From: Pseudocolwellia agarivorans | Lineage (GTDB): Bacteria > Pseudomonadota > Gammaproteobacteria > Enterobacterales > Alteromonadaceae | Assembly (NCBI RefSeq): GCF_002000085.1 | Contig: NZ_MUZU01000002.1 | Span: 248,001-312,000 of the forward strand | DNA: 64,000 nucleotides | Direction of reading: 5' to 3' | In this document: positions 38,331 to 47,166 of the stretch, in pieces | Position numbering within the stretch: the first letter of the stretch is position 1 | Layout of the letters: each line of letters begins with the position of its first letter | Position numbers and translations under genes: made by a program | Notes under the pieces: model-generated | The model's database searches: none | Told to the model about the DNA's origin: nothing | What the model saw: the letters and a program-made list of their open reading frames with translations, nothing else

Positions 38331-38442
38331 AGATGCAGAGTTCAGCTAAAGTTACAAATATTTTGGTGCCTCTTAACAAAATACAAAAGTAAACATCTCT
38401 GCATCTATACACAAGTTCCAAGTCAGTCAATTATCTTGGAAC
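38331..38442. other. Two inverted repeats between convergent genes
   Basis: AGATGCAGAG at 38331-38340 pairs with CTCTGCATCT at 38397-38406, and GTTCCAAG at 38415-38422 pairs with CTTGGAAC at 38435-38442. Neither has a T-tract. They lie between the convergent peptidase and porin genes and may end transcription poorly, or be remnants of a repeat. Confidence 0.35.
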
Positions 38443-38539
38443 GCGAAACTTACAGTTATTTTTTAATAGAATTATCATGATATAAAGCTCACGCAGCAAT
38501 CACATTAATTTTGAATTGAATAAAATTTAGTTTTAAAAA

Positions 38540-39814
38540 TCAATCAAAAAACACAGATATTTCAGCCGTGATACCATCCCAATCAGATCCTATTTGCCCA
38601 GCAGAGGCATTACCTTCAGACTGCTTAACATATTCAGCTTTAACTAACGTGCCCTTTGCTACCCACCAACCTAAACCGACTTGAAAGCGTGTTAAATCTT
38701 TATCGCCTGAAACACCATCGCTTGCGTTAGTAATAGAACTATAACGCGTCGCTAAATATAAACTTTCTGGCTTTATGTATTGTGTCGCTTCAATCGCATA
38801 GTAATGAATTTTACTTTCTATTTCTTGGTAGCCTATCGCTTTACTCGCTACAGTTTGTTTACCGTTACTGTCTACAAAGCTGTAATCGTCTTTCGCAATT
38901 CCTGCCCAAGCTCTTAATAAAGTACTAGCACTTGCTTGGTACTGAGCATTTATTTGTAAAATATTGGCATTTAAACCGGGTAGTAATCCAGCATGAGTAT
39001 CACGTGAATTAGTGCCTGATGAAACAAAATTATAATTATCGCCATCACCTTGAATAAGCCCAGCGGTTTGAATATTGGCAAATTCTCGGCTAGCAACTTG
39101 GTCACCTAAATCACTCACAAACCAACCTAAACCTACATCTAAACCTAAATTGGTATTAATAGATGCTCTACCAAATACGTTATATCCCCTGTCGCTACCA
39201 TAGTCTTCAAAAAAAGTCGGTACTGAAAGTCCAACATCAGCATTCAATTTAGTAATAGTAGAACCCATGATTTTTTTCGACCATAACGTTTGAATACCTG
39301 ATTCAGCCGTTACAAAATCGATAGGTGAATTACCAATAAGAGGATTTTTTTGTACTGCAGCCCCATCAGAATAGCCACGATAATCAAATACAGTAGAAAC
39401 AATGTTCCCAGCTCTAAATAACCATTGCGTATTTTCATCGGCTTTGTCGGCTAGGCCTAGAATGTCTAAATCGATATAAGCTAAATCTTGCGATATTTCA
39501 AACTGGTCGTCTGAACCAAAGTCGTTAGGTTCTTCGCCAAGATCTGCATAAGCAGTCACATAATCATTAATTTTAACAGCTAACTCTAAGTTAAAGCGTA
39601 AACGCTGAAAACCTGACGACATATTTGTGTTTATATTTTCAAATGCGCCAGCGTCAGCCTCTATTGATTGGTAGCCTTGCATAAGTAAAACTTTAGCATC
39701 AACTCTCCCATCAAAAAATTCTGCGGCGTTTGCTGAATGTGTTAGTCCAACCGCCAAAATACTGGTTGAAATTAAAGTACGGGTCGATTTCATTAGTTTT
39801 GTTTTAATCATCAT
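38540..39814 (-). CDS. Outer-membrane porin-like barrel of the polyol locus
   Basis: This 424-residue protein has a signal peptide ending at SANA (residue about 30). The rest is rich in alternating strands (FQRLRFNLELAVKINDYVTAYADLG, TRFQVGLGWWVAKGTLVKAEYVK), typical of a 16- or 18-strand porin. AGGA lies upstream of ATG 39814. It diverges from the HAD-SorC-permease-mannitol dehydrogenase-fructokinase operon, so it probably lets sugar alcohols through the outer membrane. The exact porin family is not clear to me. Confidence 0.75.
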   Translation of the reverse strand: MMIKTKLMKSTRTLISTSILAVGLTHSANAAEFFDGRVDAKVLLMQGYQSIEADAGAFENINTNMSSGFQRLRFNLELAVKINDYVTAYADLGEEPNDFGSDDQFEISQDLAYIDLDILGLADKADENTQWLFRAGNIVSTVFDYRGYSDGAAVQKNPLIGNSPIDFVTAESGIQTLWSKKIMGSTITKLNADVGLSVPTFFEDYGSDRGYNVFGRASINTNLGLDVGLGWFVSDLGDQVASREFANIQTAGLIQGDGDNYNFVSSGTNSRDTHAGLLPGLNANILQINAQYQASASTLLRAWAGIAKDDYSFVDSNGKQTVASKAIGYQEIESKIHYYAIEATQYIKPESLYLATRYSSITNASDGVSGDKDLTRFQVGLGWWVAKGTLVKAEYVKQSEGNASAGQIGSDWDGITAEISVFFD

Positions 39815-40278
39815 TATTATCCTAATTTTTTAGTTTGGCAGTATGAATTCTTCTGTTGTTTATTTTCACAAACACCACTGAGCACAAGCTCTTTTTGCGG
39901 GCATATTCCCAGAACAAATTTATATCGTCAACCAATAATAATTAAAAAATAGATTCCTTATAAATTTTAAAAATATATTTCACTTTAAATTCAATAAATT
40001 AAGAATTTAATTTTTAGAGTAATAATTTTTTATACGTTAAATATCCTCTTAAATTTAAAAATTTGAGCCAAACCTCAGGTTAAAAATGTCAAAAAAGGTG
40101 CAAAAAAGTAAAATAAACGGATCTTTTTTCATAAATAAACCTGTAATGATCAAATATGAATATATTTTTAATAAACACTAAGCATATGAAATTAAATAAC
40201 TTTACTTGCATTCACGGTTTTTTAACTTTTCTTTTGATTAAAAATCACACGATAAAAGATTGACATTGCACTTTCTTG
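39815..40278. other. AT-rich control region between the porin and polyol operon
   Basis: The divergent promoters should lie here. It is strongly AT-rich (39930-40170), and I see no clear palindromic operator and no convincing gene before 40279. Confidence 0.4.
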
Positions 40279-40422
40279 GTGGGATTATGCCCAACATTAG
40301 AGCTTACGCCCAAATTGGTAGCAGATGCTTATTACAGATATTTAATTGCGTTAAAGTGGTTCGGTGTAAATGCACTGAAGTTTTATGCTAAGTTGCTTAT
40401 ACAAAAACTAGGTAAAAGGTAA
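40279..40422 (+). CDS. Possible 47-residue small protein at the head of the polyol operon
   Basis: A GTG-initiated frame (a TTG one codon earlier is also possible) gives an amphipathic, basic C-terminus (YYRYLIALKWFGVNALKFY, ending KLGKR) that looks protein-like. Its stop codon lies three bases before the HAD gene start, and its last codons supply that gene's AGG ribosome site, so the two could be coupled. There is no good ribosome site of its own. It could be a leader peptide or a decayed gene end. Confidence 0.25.
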   Translation: MGLCPTLELTPKLVADAYYRYLIALKWFGVNALKFYAKLLIQKLGKR

Positions 40423-40425
40423 AAC

Positions 40426-41103
40426 ATGAACGCGAACATTGAATTGATTATTTTTGACTGTGACGGTGTATTAATTGATAGCGAAATTATCAGCGCTACG
40501 GTACTTATTGAGCAATTATCTACCATAGGTATAGAGATTAATATCAACTACATCCAACAGCATTTTTTAGGATGTAGTTTTAGCTCCGTAAAAGAAAAAA
40601 TACATAAAGCGTTTAATGTAAAGCTGCACAATAATTTTGAAAACGAATACCGTATTGCACTATTAACAGCGTTTGAGAGTAATTTACAAACCACCAAAGG
40701 TATTAAAACAGTTTTGTCTCAGCTTAGCGTACCGTTTTGTTTAGCAACAAGCAGTAGCCCGCAACGTACTGAAAAAGCATTAAGTCTTGTTGGCTTAACA
40801 CCTTTTTTTAAAGAGACTGTTTTTACCGCTAGCGAAGTTAAAAATGGTAAGCCGGCACCTGATTTATTTTTGCATGCCGCTAAAACAATGAAAGTAGCAC
40901 CAGAAAATTGTTTGGTTATTGAAGACAGCATGGCAGGAGTAACCGCCGCTTTATCTGCAGGTATGCAAGTTATTCACTATGAAGGTGGGTTACATATGTC
41001 TGATGCAACTCATGCGGTTTCAATACAGTTTCCAAACGTTACGGTAATGCAACATTGGGATACGTTTATAACATTGCAGCCAACACTTATGGCAAATAAA
41101 TAG
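40426..41103 (+). CDS. HAD-superfamily sugar-phosphatase-like hydrolase
   Basis: This 225-residue protein has HAD motif I FDCDGVLIDSE at residue 10, motif II ATSSS near 107, the Lys of motif III in NGKPAPDLF, and motif IV IEDSMAGVTAA. The family also includes beta-phosphoglucomutases and sugar phosphatases. Position at the head of the polyol operon suggests it clears a sugar-phosphate or polyol-phosphate side product, or supplies a phosphatase step. The substrate is not visible in sequence. Confidence 0.85.
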   Translation: MNANIELIIFDCDGVLIDSEIISATVLIEQLSTIGIEININYIQQHFLGCSFSSVKEKIHKAFNVKLHNNFENEYRIALLTAFESNLQTTKGIKTVLSQLSVPFCLATSSSPQRTEKALSLVGLTPFFKETVFTASEVKNGKPAPDLFLHAAKTMKVAPENCLVIEDSMAGVTAALSAGMQVIHYEGGLHMSDATHAVSIQFPNVTVMQHWDTFITLQPTLMANK

Positions 41104-41176
41104 TTAGATAGGCATTACTAAGTGCCACACAAAAAAATAAAATAATAAATAAAAATAACTAAACAAAGGCATCCTT

Positions 41177-42133
41177 ATGGATAACAAATCAAATTCAGAA
41201 CTAAAACGCTTAGAAGATGCTGCGCGTGCTGCTTGGCTTTATTACGTAGCTAAAAACACACAAGACGAAATAGCTCAAAAGTTAGAAGTTTCTCGTCAGT
41301 CAGCACAACGTTTAGTTGCCCTTGCAGTAAATGAAGGGTTAATTAAAGTACGTTTAGAGCACCCTATTACCGAATGTATGGAATTAGCCCAACAGCTAAA
41401 AGATACATTTAACTTACTTGAATGCGAAATAGTGCCGAGCGATCCTAACGCCCCAAATTCTAGTTACGGTTTAGCCCAGTGTGGAGCCACTATATTAGAA
41501 CGTTATTTAAAATCAGACACACCTAAAACCTTAGCTTTTGGTACAGGTAGAGCATTAAAAGCTTGTATCGACGAGCTACCTTCAATGCAATGTCAGCAGC
41601 ACAAAATAGTTTCATTATTAGGTAATATGATGGCAGATGGTTCAGCCTCAGCTTTTGATATTGTGGTAACCATGGCCAATAAAGTTAATGCTAAACACTT
41701 CCCGATGCCGCTTCCTGTTATTGCATCAACCGTTGCAGAAAAACAAATATTGCACAGCCTTAAACCCGTAAAAAGTATTTTTAGCTTAATTGAGCAAGCT
41801 GACGCTACTTTTGTCGGCATAGGCCAAATTACCGAAAACTCCCCTTTATTATTAGACGGTTTTATTAACGACTTTGAGCTTGAAAGCGTAAAAAACGATG
41901 GTGCACAAGGCGAAATTATTAGTTGGTTATATGATAAAAATGGTCAGCTCCTTAACAATACCACCAACGAGCGAGTGGTAAGTTCTCCGTTAACCATTAA
42001 TGCCAGTAAACCTGTTTATGGTATTGCTGCAGGTAGCGATAAAGTCAAAGCAATTCATGCAGCCCTTAAAGGTAAATTAATAAATTCATTGATTACAAAT
42101 GAGTATACCGCCAAGGCCATACTTAGCATGTAA
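41177..42133 (+). CDS. SorC/DeoR-type transcriptional regulator
   Basis: This 318-residue protein has an N-terminal helix-turn-helix (NTQDEIAQKLEVSRQSAQRLV, residues about 26-48) and a C-terminal sugar-binding domain with TLAFGTGRALKACIDEL and PVYGIAAGSDKVKAI. SorC regulators sense phosphorylated or free sugars and polyols. It sits between the HAD gene and the permease, 73 bases after the former, so it is probably autogenous and controls the mannitol operon. Confidence 0.9.
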   Translation: MDNKSNSELKRLEDAARAAWLYYVAKNTQDEIAQKLEVSRQSAQRLVALAVNEGLIKVRLEHPITECMELAQQLKDTFNLLECEIVPSDPNAPNSSYGLAQCGATILERYLKSDTPKTLAFGTGRALKACIDELPSMQCQQHKIVSLLGNMMADGSASAFDIVVTMANKVNAKHFPMPLPVIASTVAEKQILHSLKPVKSIFSLIEQADATFVGIGQITENSPLLLDGFINDFELESVKNDGAQGEIISWLYDKNGQLLNNTTNERVVSSPLTINASKPVYGIAAGSDKVKAIHAALKGKLINSLITNEYTAKAILSM

Positions 42134-42210
42134 TTAAAGTAAGTCCCAAAAAGTAGCTCCACAGTTAAAGCCTTGGTTTATAACTGCGGACAACGCTACT
42201 TAAAATAAGA

Positions 42211-42244
42211 TGAAACGGTTAAATATTATTCATAAAACGTTTCA
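42211..42244. promoter_or_regulatory. Inverted repeat upstream of the permease (SorC operator candidate)
   Basis: TGAAACG at 42211-42217 is mirrored by CGTTTCA at 42238-42244, with a 20-base AT-rich spacer. It lies about 60 bases before the permease start and could be the operator of the SorC-type regulator encoded just upstream. Confidence 0.35.
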
Positions 42245-42304
42245 ATTTCAAAACACATATCATGCACTGTTTATTTAACAGCCATGATAGAAGGAAAGCA
42301 AAAA

Positions 42305-44020
42305 ATGGCCAATATTCATAGAGATAACTCATTTAGTAATATAAATGAAGAACAAATGCCAGTTGCAAAAAACAAATTGCATGGGTGGAAACATTTTGCA
42401 GGTTTATATGCTGGGGAGCATGTAGCCGCAACTGAATTTGTAATAGGTGCAACCTTCGTCGCATTAGGCGCTGCAACTACTGATATTTTACTGGGTTTAT
42501 TAATCGGTAATTTATTAGCCATGTGTTCTTGGTGGTTATTAACAGCACCTATCGCTGTTGAAACACGCTTAAGCTTATACAATTACCTCAATAAAATTGC
42601 GGGTAATTCTATGACCAAGCTCTATAACTGGGCAAATGTTGTGATATTCTCCGTAATATCTGCCGCCATGATCACCGTATCTTCCACCGCGGTTAGGTTT
42701 TTGTTCGACATTCCAGCTCAGCTCAATTGGTACCCCAACAGTTTTTGGTTTGTCGCTATTGTGCTCGCCGTAGGATCTATCGTGGTGTTTGTTGCTATGT
42801 ATGGCTTTTCAACGGTAGCTGACTTTTCTAAAATTTGTGCCCCTTGGTTATTTGTTATTTTTATTGCCGGTTCGTTTACCCTATTCCCTGCTTTATCTAA
42901 CCATGTATTAGGCACAACAACTCTTAGTGGTTGGAGCGACTTTATTACCATTGGCGACAGCTCCATTTGGACAGGCTTCACCAGCGATGGTGAAAAAGGT
43001 ATCGGCTTATTTGAAGTTATCGGCTTTGCATGGGCAGCTAACTCTATTACTCACTTTGGTTTAATCGACATGGCAATATTTCGTTTTGCTAAACGTAAAA
43101 GTTACGGTTTATTCTCAGGTGTTGGTATGTTCTTTGGCCATTACTTAGCATGGATATCTGCAGGTATTATGGGCGCTGGTGCAGCCGTATTACTTAAAAC
43201 AACCATCACTTCGTTAGATCCAGGTGATGTGGCTTACCACGCATTAGGTTTAACCGGTTTTGTGATAATTATTATTGCTGGCTGGACAACGGCTAACGCT
43301 AATTTATACCGCGCAGGTTTAGCTGCACAGTCTATTTTTGTTAATCAATCACGCGAAAAAACAACCGCTATTGTAGGTGTTGTTACTGTTATTATAGCCT
43401 GTTTCCCTTTTGTATTTTCGCAAATGTTACCGCTATTAACTTACGCAGGTTTATTAGTTGTTCCTGTAGGCGGCATCGTATTTGCTGAGCATGTGTTATT
43501 TCCAAAAATTGGTTTAACGCGTTACTGGGCTAAGTATCAAAATATATCTCGCAGCGTACCAGCCATAGCAACTTGGGCCTTAGCTTTAGTATTCGGTTTT
43601 GGCTTAAATATTTTAGATGTTATGTCGTTCTACTACTTATTCATTCCTACATGGATTTTCAGTATTGTTGTTTACACCGTATTAGCAAAAAAATACGGTG
43701 CAGATAAAGACTACACAAAAGAAGTTGCTGCTGAAAATTTTGAACAAAAACAAATTATTGTTTATCAAGCAGAACAAGCGCGAAACGACACCCCCTTTGT
43801 TGAAGATACCAGCACAATCAGCAAAATATTAAATGCGGTATCAACAGTTTCGTTACTTATTATTACCGCGTTTGCTACCCAAGTTATGTTTTTCAGCTCA
43901 ACGATGGACATATACGACACAAACAAAGTGCAATTTGAATATTACTGTTTCATTTTTACTATCGTTTATTTTGCTAGTGCTTATGCATCTCTTAAGCGCC
44001 AAAAAGCACTCAACAACTAA
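42305..44020 (+). CDS. NCS1-family permease, candidate mannitol/polyol transporter
   Basis: From ATG 42305 the protein has 571 residues and about twelve membrane helices. WKHFAGLYAGEHVAATEFVIGATFVALGAA and the middle NSITHFGLIDMAIFRF resemble NCS1 (cytosine/purine/allantoin permease, CodB-like) proteins. NCS1 members usually take nucleobases or hydantoins. Here the gene lies between a SorC regulator and mannitol dehydrogenase plus fructokinase, so polyol import is a reasonable inference. The earlier ATG at 42284 is less likely because AGAAGGAAAG sits between the two starts. A loop of about 100 residues before the last helices is longer than in CodB. Confidence 0.82.
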   Translation: MANIHRDNSFSNINEEQMPVAKNKLHGWKHFAGLYAGEHVAATEFVIGATFVALGAATTDILLGLLIGNLLAMCSWWLLTAPIAVETRLSLYNYLNKIAGNSMTKLYNWANVVIFSVISAAMITVSSTAVRFLFDIPAQLNWYPNSFWFVAIVLAVGSIVVFVAMYGFSTVADFSKICAPWLFVIFIAGSFTLFPALSNHVLGTTTLSGWSDFITIGDSSIWTGFTSDGEKGIGLFEVIGFAWAANSITHFGLIDMAIFRFAKRKSYGLFSGVGMFFGHYLAWISAGIMGAGAAVLLKTTITSLDPGDVAYHALGLTGFVIIIIAGWTTANANLYRAGLAAQSIFVNQSREKTTAIVGVVTVIIACFPFVFSQMLPLLTYAGLLVVPVGGIVFAEHVLFPKIGLTRYWAKYQNISRSVPAIATWALALVFGFGLNILDVMSFYYLFIPTWIFSIVVYTVLAKKYGADKDYTKEVAAENFEQKQIIVYQAEQARNDTPFVEDTSTISKILNAVSTVSLLIITAFATQVMFFSSTMDIYDTNKVQFEYYCFIFTIVYFASAYASLKRQKALNN

Positions 44021-44040
44021 CAACAGTAATACAAACTAAT

Positions 44041-44098
44041 AAACACGCGCACATTAACGTTTAGGTTAACTAACAACACGCTAATGTGCTGCGTTTAA
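44041..44098. other. Long imperfect stem-loop between permease and mannitol dehydrogenase genes
   Basis: AAACACGCGCACATTAACG near 44041 and its near-complement CGCTAATGTGCTGCGTTT near 44079-44096 form a stem of about 18 pairs with a few mismatches. There is no T-tract, so it is likely an mRNA-stabilising or processing structure inside the operon. Confidence 0.45.
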
Positions 44099-44175
44099 CA
44101 TAAAAAATTGAGTAACTACAAAACAGTTACCCTAATTTATTTTTAGGTTTAATCCTATTAAGTAAGGCCAAACAC

Positions 44176-45717
44176 ATGACAAACACCACACTAAATGAAA
44201 CACAAAACGGTTCATTAAACCAACTTACATTAGCTAACTTACCTAGCCATATTGATATTCCTACTTATGATCGTAGCCAGTTAACCGCAGGTATTGTTCA
44301 TATTGGTGTCGGTGGTTTTCATCGTGCGCATCAAGCTATGTACATTAATGAGTTATTGAAAACACCGGGGTCAGAACAGTGGGCAATTTGTGGTGTAGGT
44401 TTATTAGAAAACAACCGTGGTTTGCGTGATATTTTAGTTAAACAAGACTACTTATATTCGTTAGTGGTACGCCACCCTAATGGCCAAATAGACAACAAAG
44501 TTATTGGTTCGATGATTGATTTCATCTTCGCGCCTGACAACAAACAAACCGTTATAGACAAATTAGCTCATAGCGAAACTAAAATAGTTTCGTTAACCAT
44601 TACCGAAGGGGGTTACAACTTACACCCTACTACAGGCGAACTTGATTTATTAAACGAAGGCATCGCACACGATATTGCTAACCCTAACGACCCAAAAACA
44701 GCATTTGGTTATATTGCTGCAGCATTACAAATACGTAAAAACAAAGGTATGAAACCCTTTACGGTACAGTCTTGCGACAACATTCAACATAACGGCGCCG
44801 TAACACGAAAAATGTTACTTACGTTTACCCAGCAGCAAGATCCTGAGTTAAGCCAATGGATTAAAACACATGTTGAATTTCCAAATGCTATGGTTGACCG
44901 TATAACGCCAGTAACAACAAAAACAGATATTGACTACGTTACTAAAACTTATGGTTTAACCGACGAGTGGCCAATTACCTGTGAATCGTTTTCGCAATGG
45001 GTAATTGAAGACAATTTTAGCGACGGCCGACCTAACTGGAATTTAGCAGGCGCACAGTTTGTAACAGACGTAACTCCCTTTGAAAAAATGAAAATACGTT
45101 TATTAAACGCTGGCCATTCAGTACTCGGTTTATTAGGTTCTATTCATGGTTATGCCACGATAGACGAAACTGTATCCGACAAAGATTTTGCACAATACCT
45201 ACGTGCATTTATGGACTTAGAAGTTACGCCGTTATTAGATAAATTAGACGGTATTGATTTAGAAGAATACAAAGACACATTAATAGAGCGTTTTTCAAAT
45301 CCAAATATTAAAGACAGCCTCGCGCGTATTTGTTCTGAAAGTTCAGCCAAATTGCCTAAATTTTTAATTGCCTCTATTAACGAGAACTTAGCCGCAGGTC
45401 GCGATTGCTCTTTAGCCACTTTAGTGATTGCCACTTGGTGTTTATACAGCGACAAACAAGTAAACCAAGCGAATAATCCGTTAGATATTCAAGACGCAAT
45501 GCGTGACGAACTAGCAGAGTATGCTCAACAAACTCGTACCGACCAACTCGCTTTTTTAAAGTTAACGAGCTTATTCGACAATTTAATTAATCAAGCTGAT
45601 TTTAGTGAAAATTATACAACAGCAATTAACGCGTTATATTCGCCAACAAGTAACATTAAAACCATAATGAAAAACACGCTTGAGCAAAAATACCATACCC
45701 TTGCTAAAGGAAAATAA
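44176..45717 (+). CDS. Mannitol 2-dehydrogenase (long-chain polyol dehydrogenase family)
   Basis: A 513-residue NAD(P)-dependent enzyme that oxidises D-mannitol (and possibly arabitol or sorbitol) to fructose. The nucleotide-binding N-terminal domain contains VGVGGFHRAHQAMYINELL. The catalytic Lys-x4-Asn-x2-His set is K306, N311 and H314 in KIRLLNAGH, matching the known zinc-independent mannitol dehydrogenase mechanism. LTITEGGYN and SCDNIQHNG are further family stretches. It is closest to mannitol dehydrogenases, though fructuronate reductases share the fold. It is followed directly by fructokinase. Confidence 0.92.
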   Translation: MTNTTLNETQNGSLNQLTLANLPSHIDIPTYDRSQLTAGIVHIGVGGFHRAHQAMYINELLKTPGSEQWAICGVGLLENNRGLRDILVKQDYLYSLVVRHPNGQIDNKVIGSMIDFIFAPDNKQTVIDKLAHSETKIVSLTITEGGYNLHPTTGELDLLNEGIAHDIANPNDPKTAFGYIAAALQIRKNKGMKPFTVQSCDNIQHNGAVTRKMLLTFTQQQDPELSQWIKTHVEFPNAMVDRITPVTTKTDIDYVTKTYGLTDEWPITCESFSQWVIEDNFSDGRPNWNLAGAQFVTDVTPFEKMKIRLLNAGHSVLGLLGSIHGYATIDETVSDKDFAQYLRAFMDLEVTPLLDKLDGIDLEEYKDTLIERFSNPNIKDSLARICSESSAKLPKFLIASINENLAAGRDCSLATLVIATWCLYSDKQVNQANNPLDIQDAMRDELAEYAQQTRTDQLAFLKLTSLFDNLINQADFSENYTTAINALYSPTSNIKTIMKNTLEQKYHTLAKGK

Positions 45718-45718
45718 C

Positions 45719-46642
45719 ATGAACAGTTTATTTATTAATCATAAAGCCCCTAGCAATATCACTATTAATTGTTTTGGTGAAGTACTATGGGATTGTTTTA
45801 GTAGCGGTAAGCGTTTAGGTGGCGCACCTTTAAATGTATGTTTGCGCTTAAACTCTCTTGGCATTAAAGCCAATATGATCAGCGCCGTTGGCAAAGACAC
45901 CTTAGGCAACGAACTACTTAACGTGATTACAGAACGCGAAATGAACACCCACTTTATCGCTGTCAATCCCGATAAAAAAACCAGTACAGTACAAGTTACG
46001 TTAGACAAAAGTGGCTCAGCATCGTACGAAATTGTTGCAGATACCGCTTGGGATAATATTGACTTAACCCCTGCCCTTATCGAACAAGTACAATCGTCAG
46101 ATATTTTTGTATACGGCAGTTTAGTTGCTCGTCAAGAAACCTCGTTAAACACTTTAAAGCAGCTAATAAATGTCGCTCAATTTAAAGTGTTTGACGTAAA
46201 CTTACGCAAACCCCATTACAACATTGAAACCTTAATAGAGTTAATGCAAGCCGCTAATTTTATTAAACTAAACGATGATGAGTTATACGAAATAGCTTAC
46301 GCGATGGGTTCTAAATTTAACTCGCTAGAACAAAATTTAGAGTTTATTGCAGAAAAAACTAATACACCTTACATGTGTGTAACCAAAGGTAATCACGGTG
46401 CATTACTTAAAATTAATGATAAAAATTACTACAACTCAGGCTTTTTAATTAAAGTTGTAGATACGGTAGGAGCTGGCGATTCATTTTTAGGTTCATTAAT
46501 TTATCAACTATGTAACACCACCAATGCACAATACGCAGTTAACTTTGCCTGTGCTGTTGGCGCTATGGTGGCACAAAGCCATGGTGCCACACCTGAACTG
46601 TCAATGGAGGAAATTGAACAGTTTATGAATCCAACCTCTTAA
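45719..46642 (+). CDS. scrK: Fructokinase (PfkB family)
   Basis: The protein has 307 residues from ATG 45719. It phosphorylates fructose at the expense of ATP, giving fructose-6-phosphate. The N-terminal CFGEVLWDCF and RLGGAPLNVCLRLNSLG match bacterial fructokinases. The catalytic base is D254 in VGAGDSFLG, and VFDVNLRKPHYN is also typical. I chose ATG 45719 because AAGGA precedes it; the upstream frame runs into the dehydrogenase gene. The dehydrogenase stop (45715-45717) comes right before, so the two are translationally linked. It can serve both mannitol-derived and sucrose-derived fructose. The symbol is by function. Confidence 0.9.
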   Translation: MNSLFINHKAPSNITINCFGEVLWDCFSSGKRLGGAPLNVCLRLNSLGIKANMISAVGKDTLGNELLNVITEREMNTHFIAVNPDKKTSTVQVTLDKSGSASYEIVADTAWDNIDLTPALIEQVQSSDIFVYGSLVARQETSLNTLKQLINVAQFKVFDVNLRKPHYNIETLIELMQAANFIKLNDDELYEIAYAMGSKFNSLEQNLEFIAEKTNTPYMCVTKGNHGALLKINDKNYYNSGFLIKVVDTVGAGDSFLGSLIYQLCNTTNAQYAVNFACAVGAMVAQSHGATPELSMEEIEQFMNPTS

Positions 46643-46696
46643 ATAGGTAGTAAACAATTAAGCACGGTGAATCTATTGAGTTAAATAATAATATTT

Positions 46697-46925
46697 AACC
46701 TTAACTCGGGATAATGAATATTAGTTAACCAATTAAAACAATTACTTATCAACAGCTTAATTTGTATTATTGTTTTTCTAAGCTATATTAGTCTCTCAAC
46801 ATTGATATTTTTGCGTATAACAAGGCTAATTTTTCTACCTAATAGCTGGCTATTAGTCATAAATTCAACGAAGTTAGGCGTAAAAATAACTTGTTGAGTA
46901 ACTTTGCTTATCCCGAGCTGAGGTT
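46697..46925. repeat. 229-bp element with terminal inverted repeats, copy 1
   Basis: It begins AACCTTAACTCGGGATAA and ends TTATCCCGAGCTGAGGTT, an inverted pair with two mismatches. An internal hairpin is CTAATAG...CTATTAG. No gene is present. It is almost identical to copy 2 and flanked by ATTTA repeats. Confidence 0.85.
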
Positions 46926-46929
46926 ATTT

Positions 46930-47158
46930 AACCTTAACTCGGGATAATGAATGTTAGTTAACCAATTAAAACAATTATTTATCAACAGCTTAATGTGTAT
47001 TATTGTTTTCCTAAGCTATATTAGTCTCTCAACATTGATATTTTTGCGTATAACAAGGCGAATTTTTCTACCTAATAGCTGGCTATTAGTAATAAATTCA
47101 ACGAAGTTAGGCGTAAAAATAACTTGTTGAGTAACTTTGCTTATCCTGAGTTGAGGTT
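46930..47158. repeat. 229-bp element with terminal inverted repeats, copy 2
   Basis: It is near-identical to copy 1 with only a few substitutions (for example TTATCCTGAGTTGAGGTT at the right end) and is separated from it by four bases. It ends nine bases before the helicase stop at 47167. Confidence 0.85.
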
Positions 47159-47166
47159 ATTTAAGT

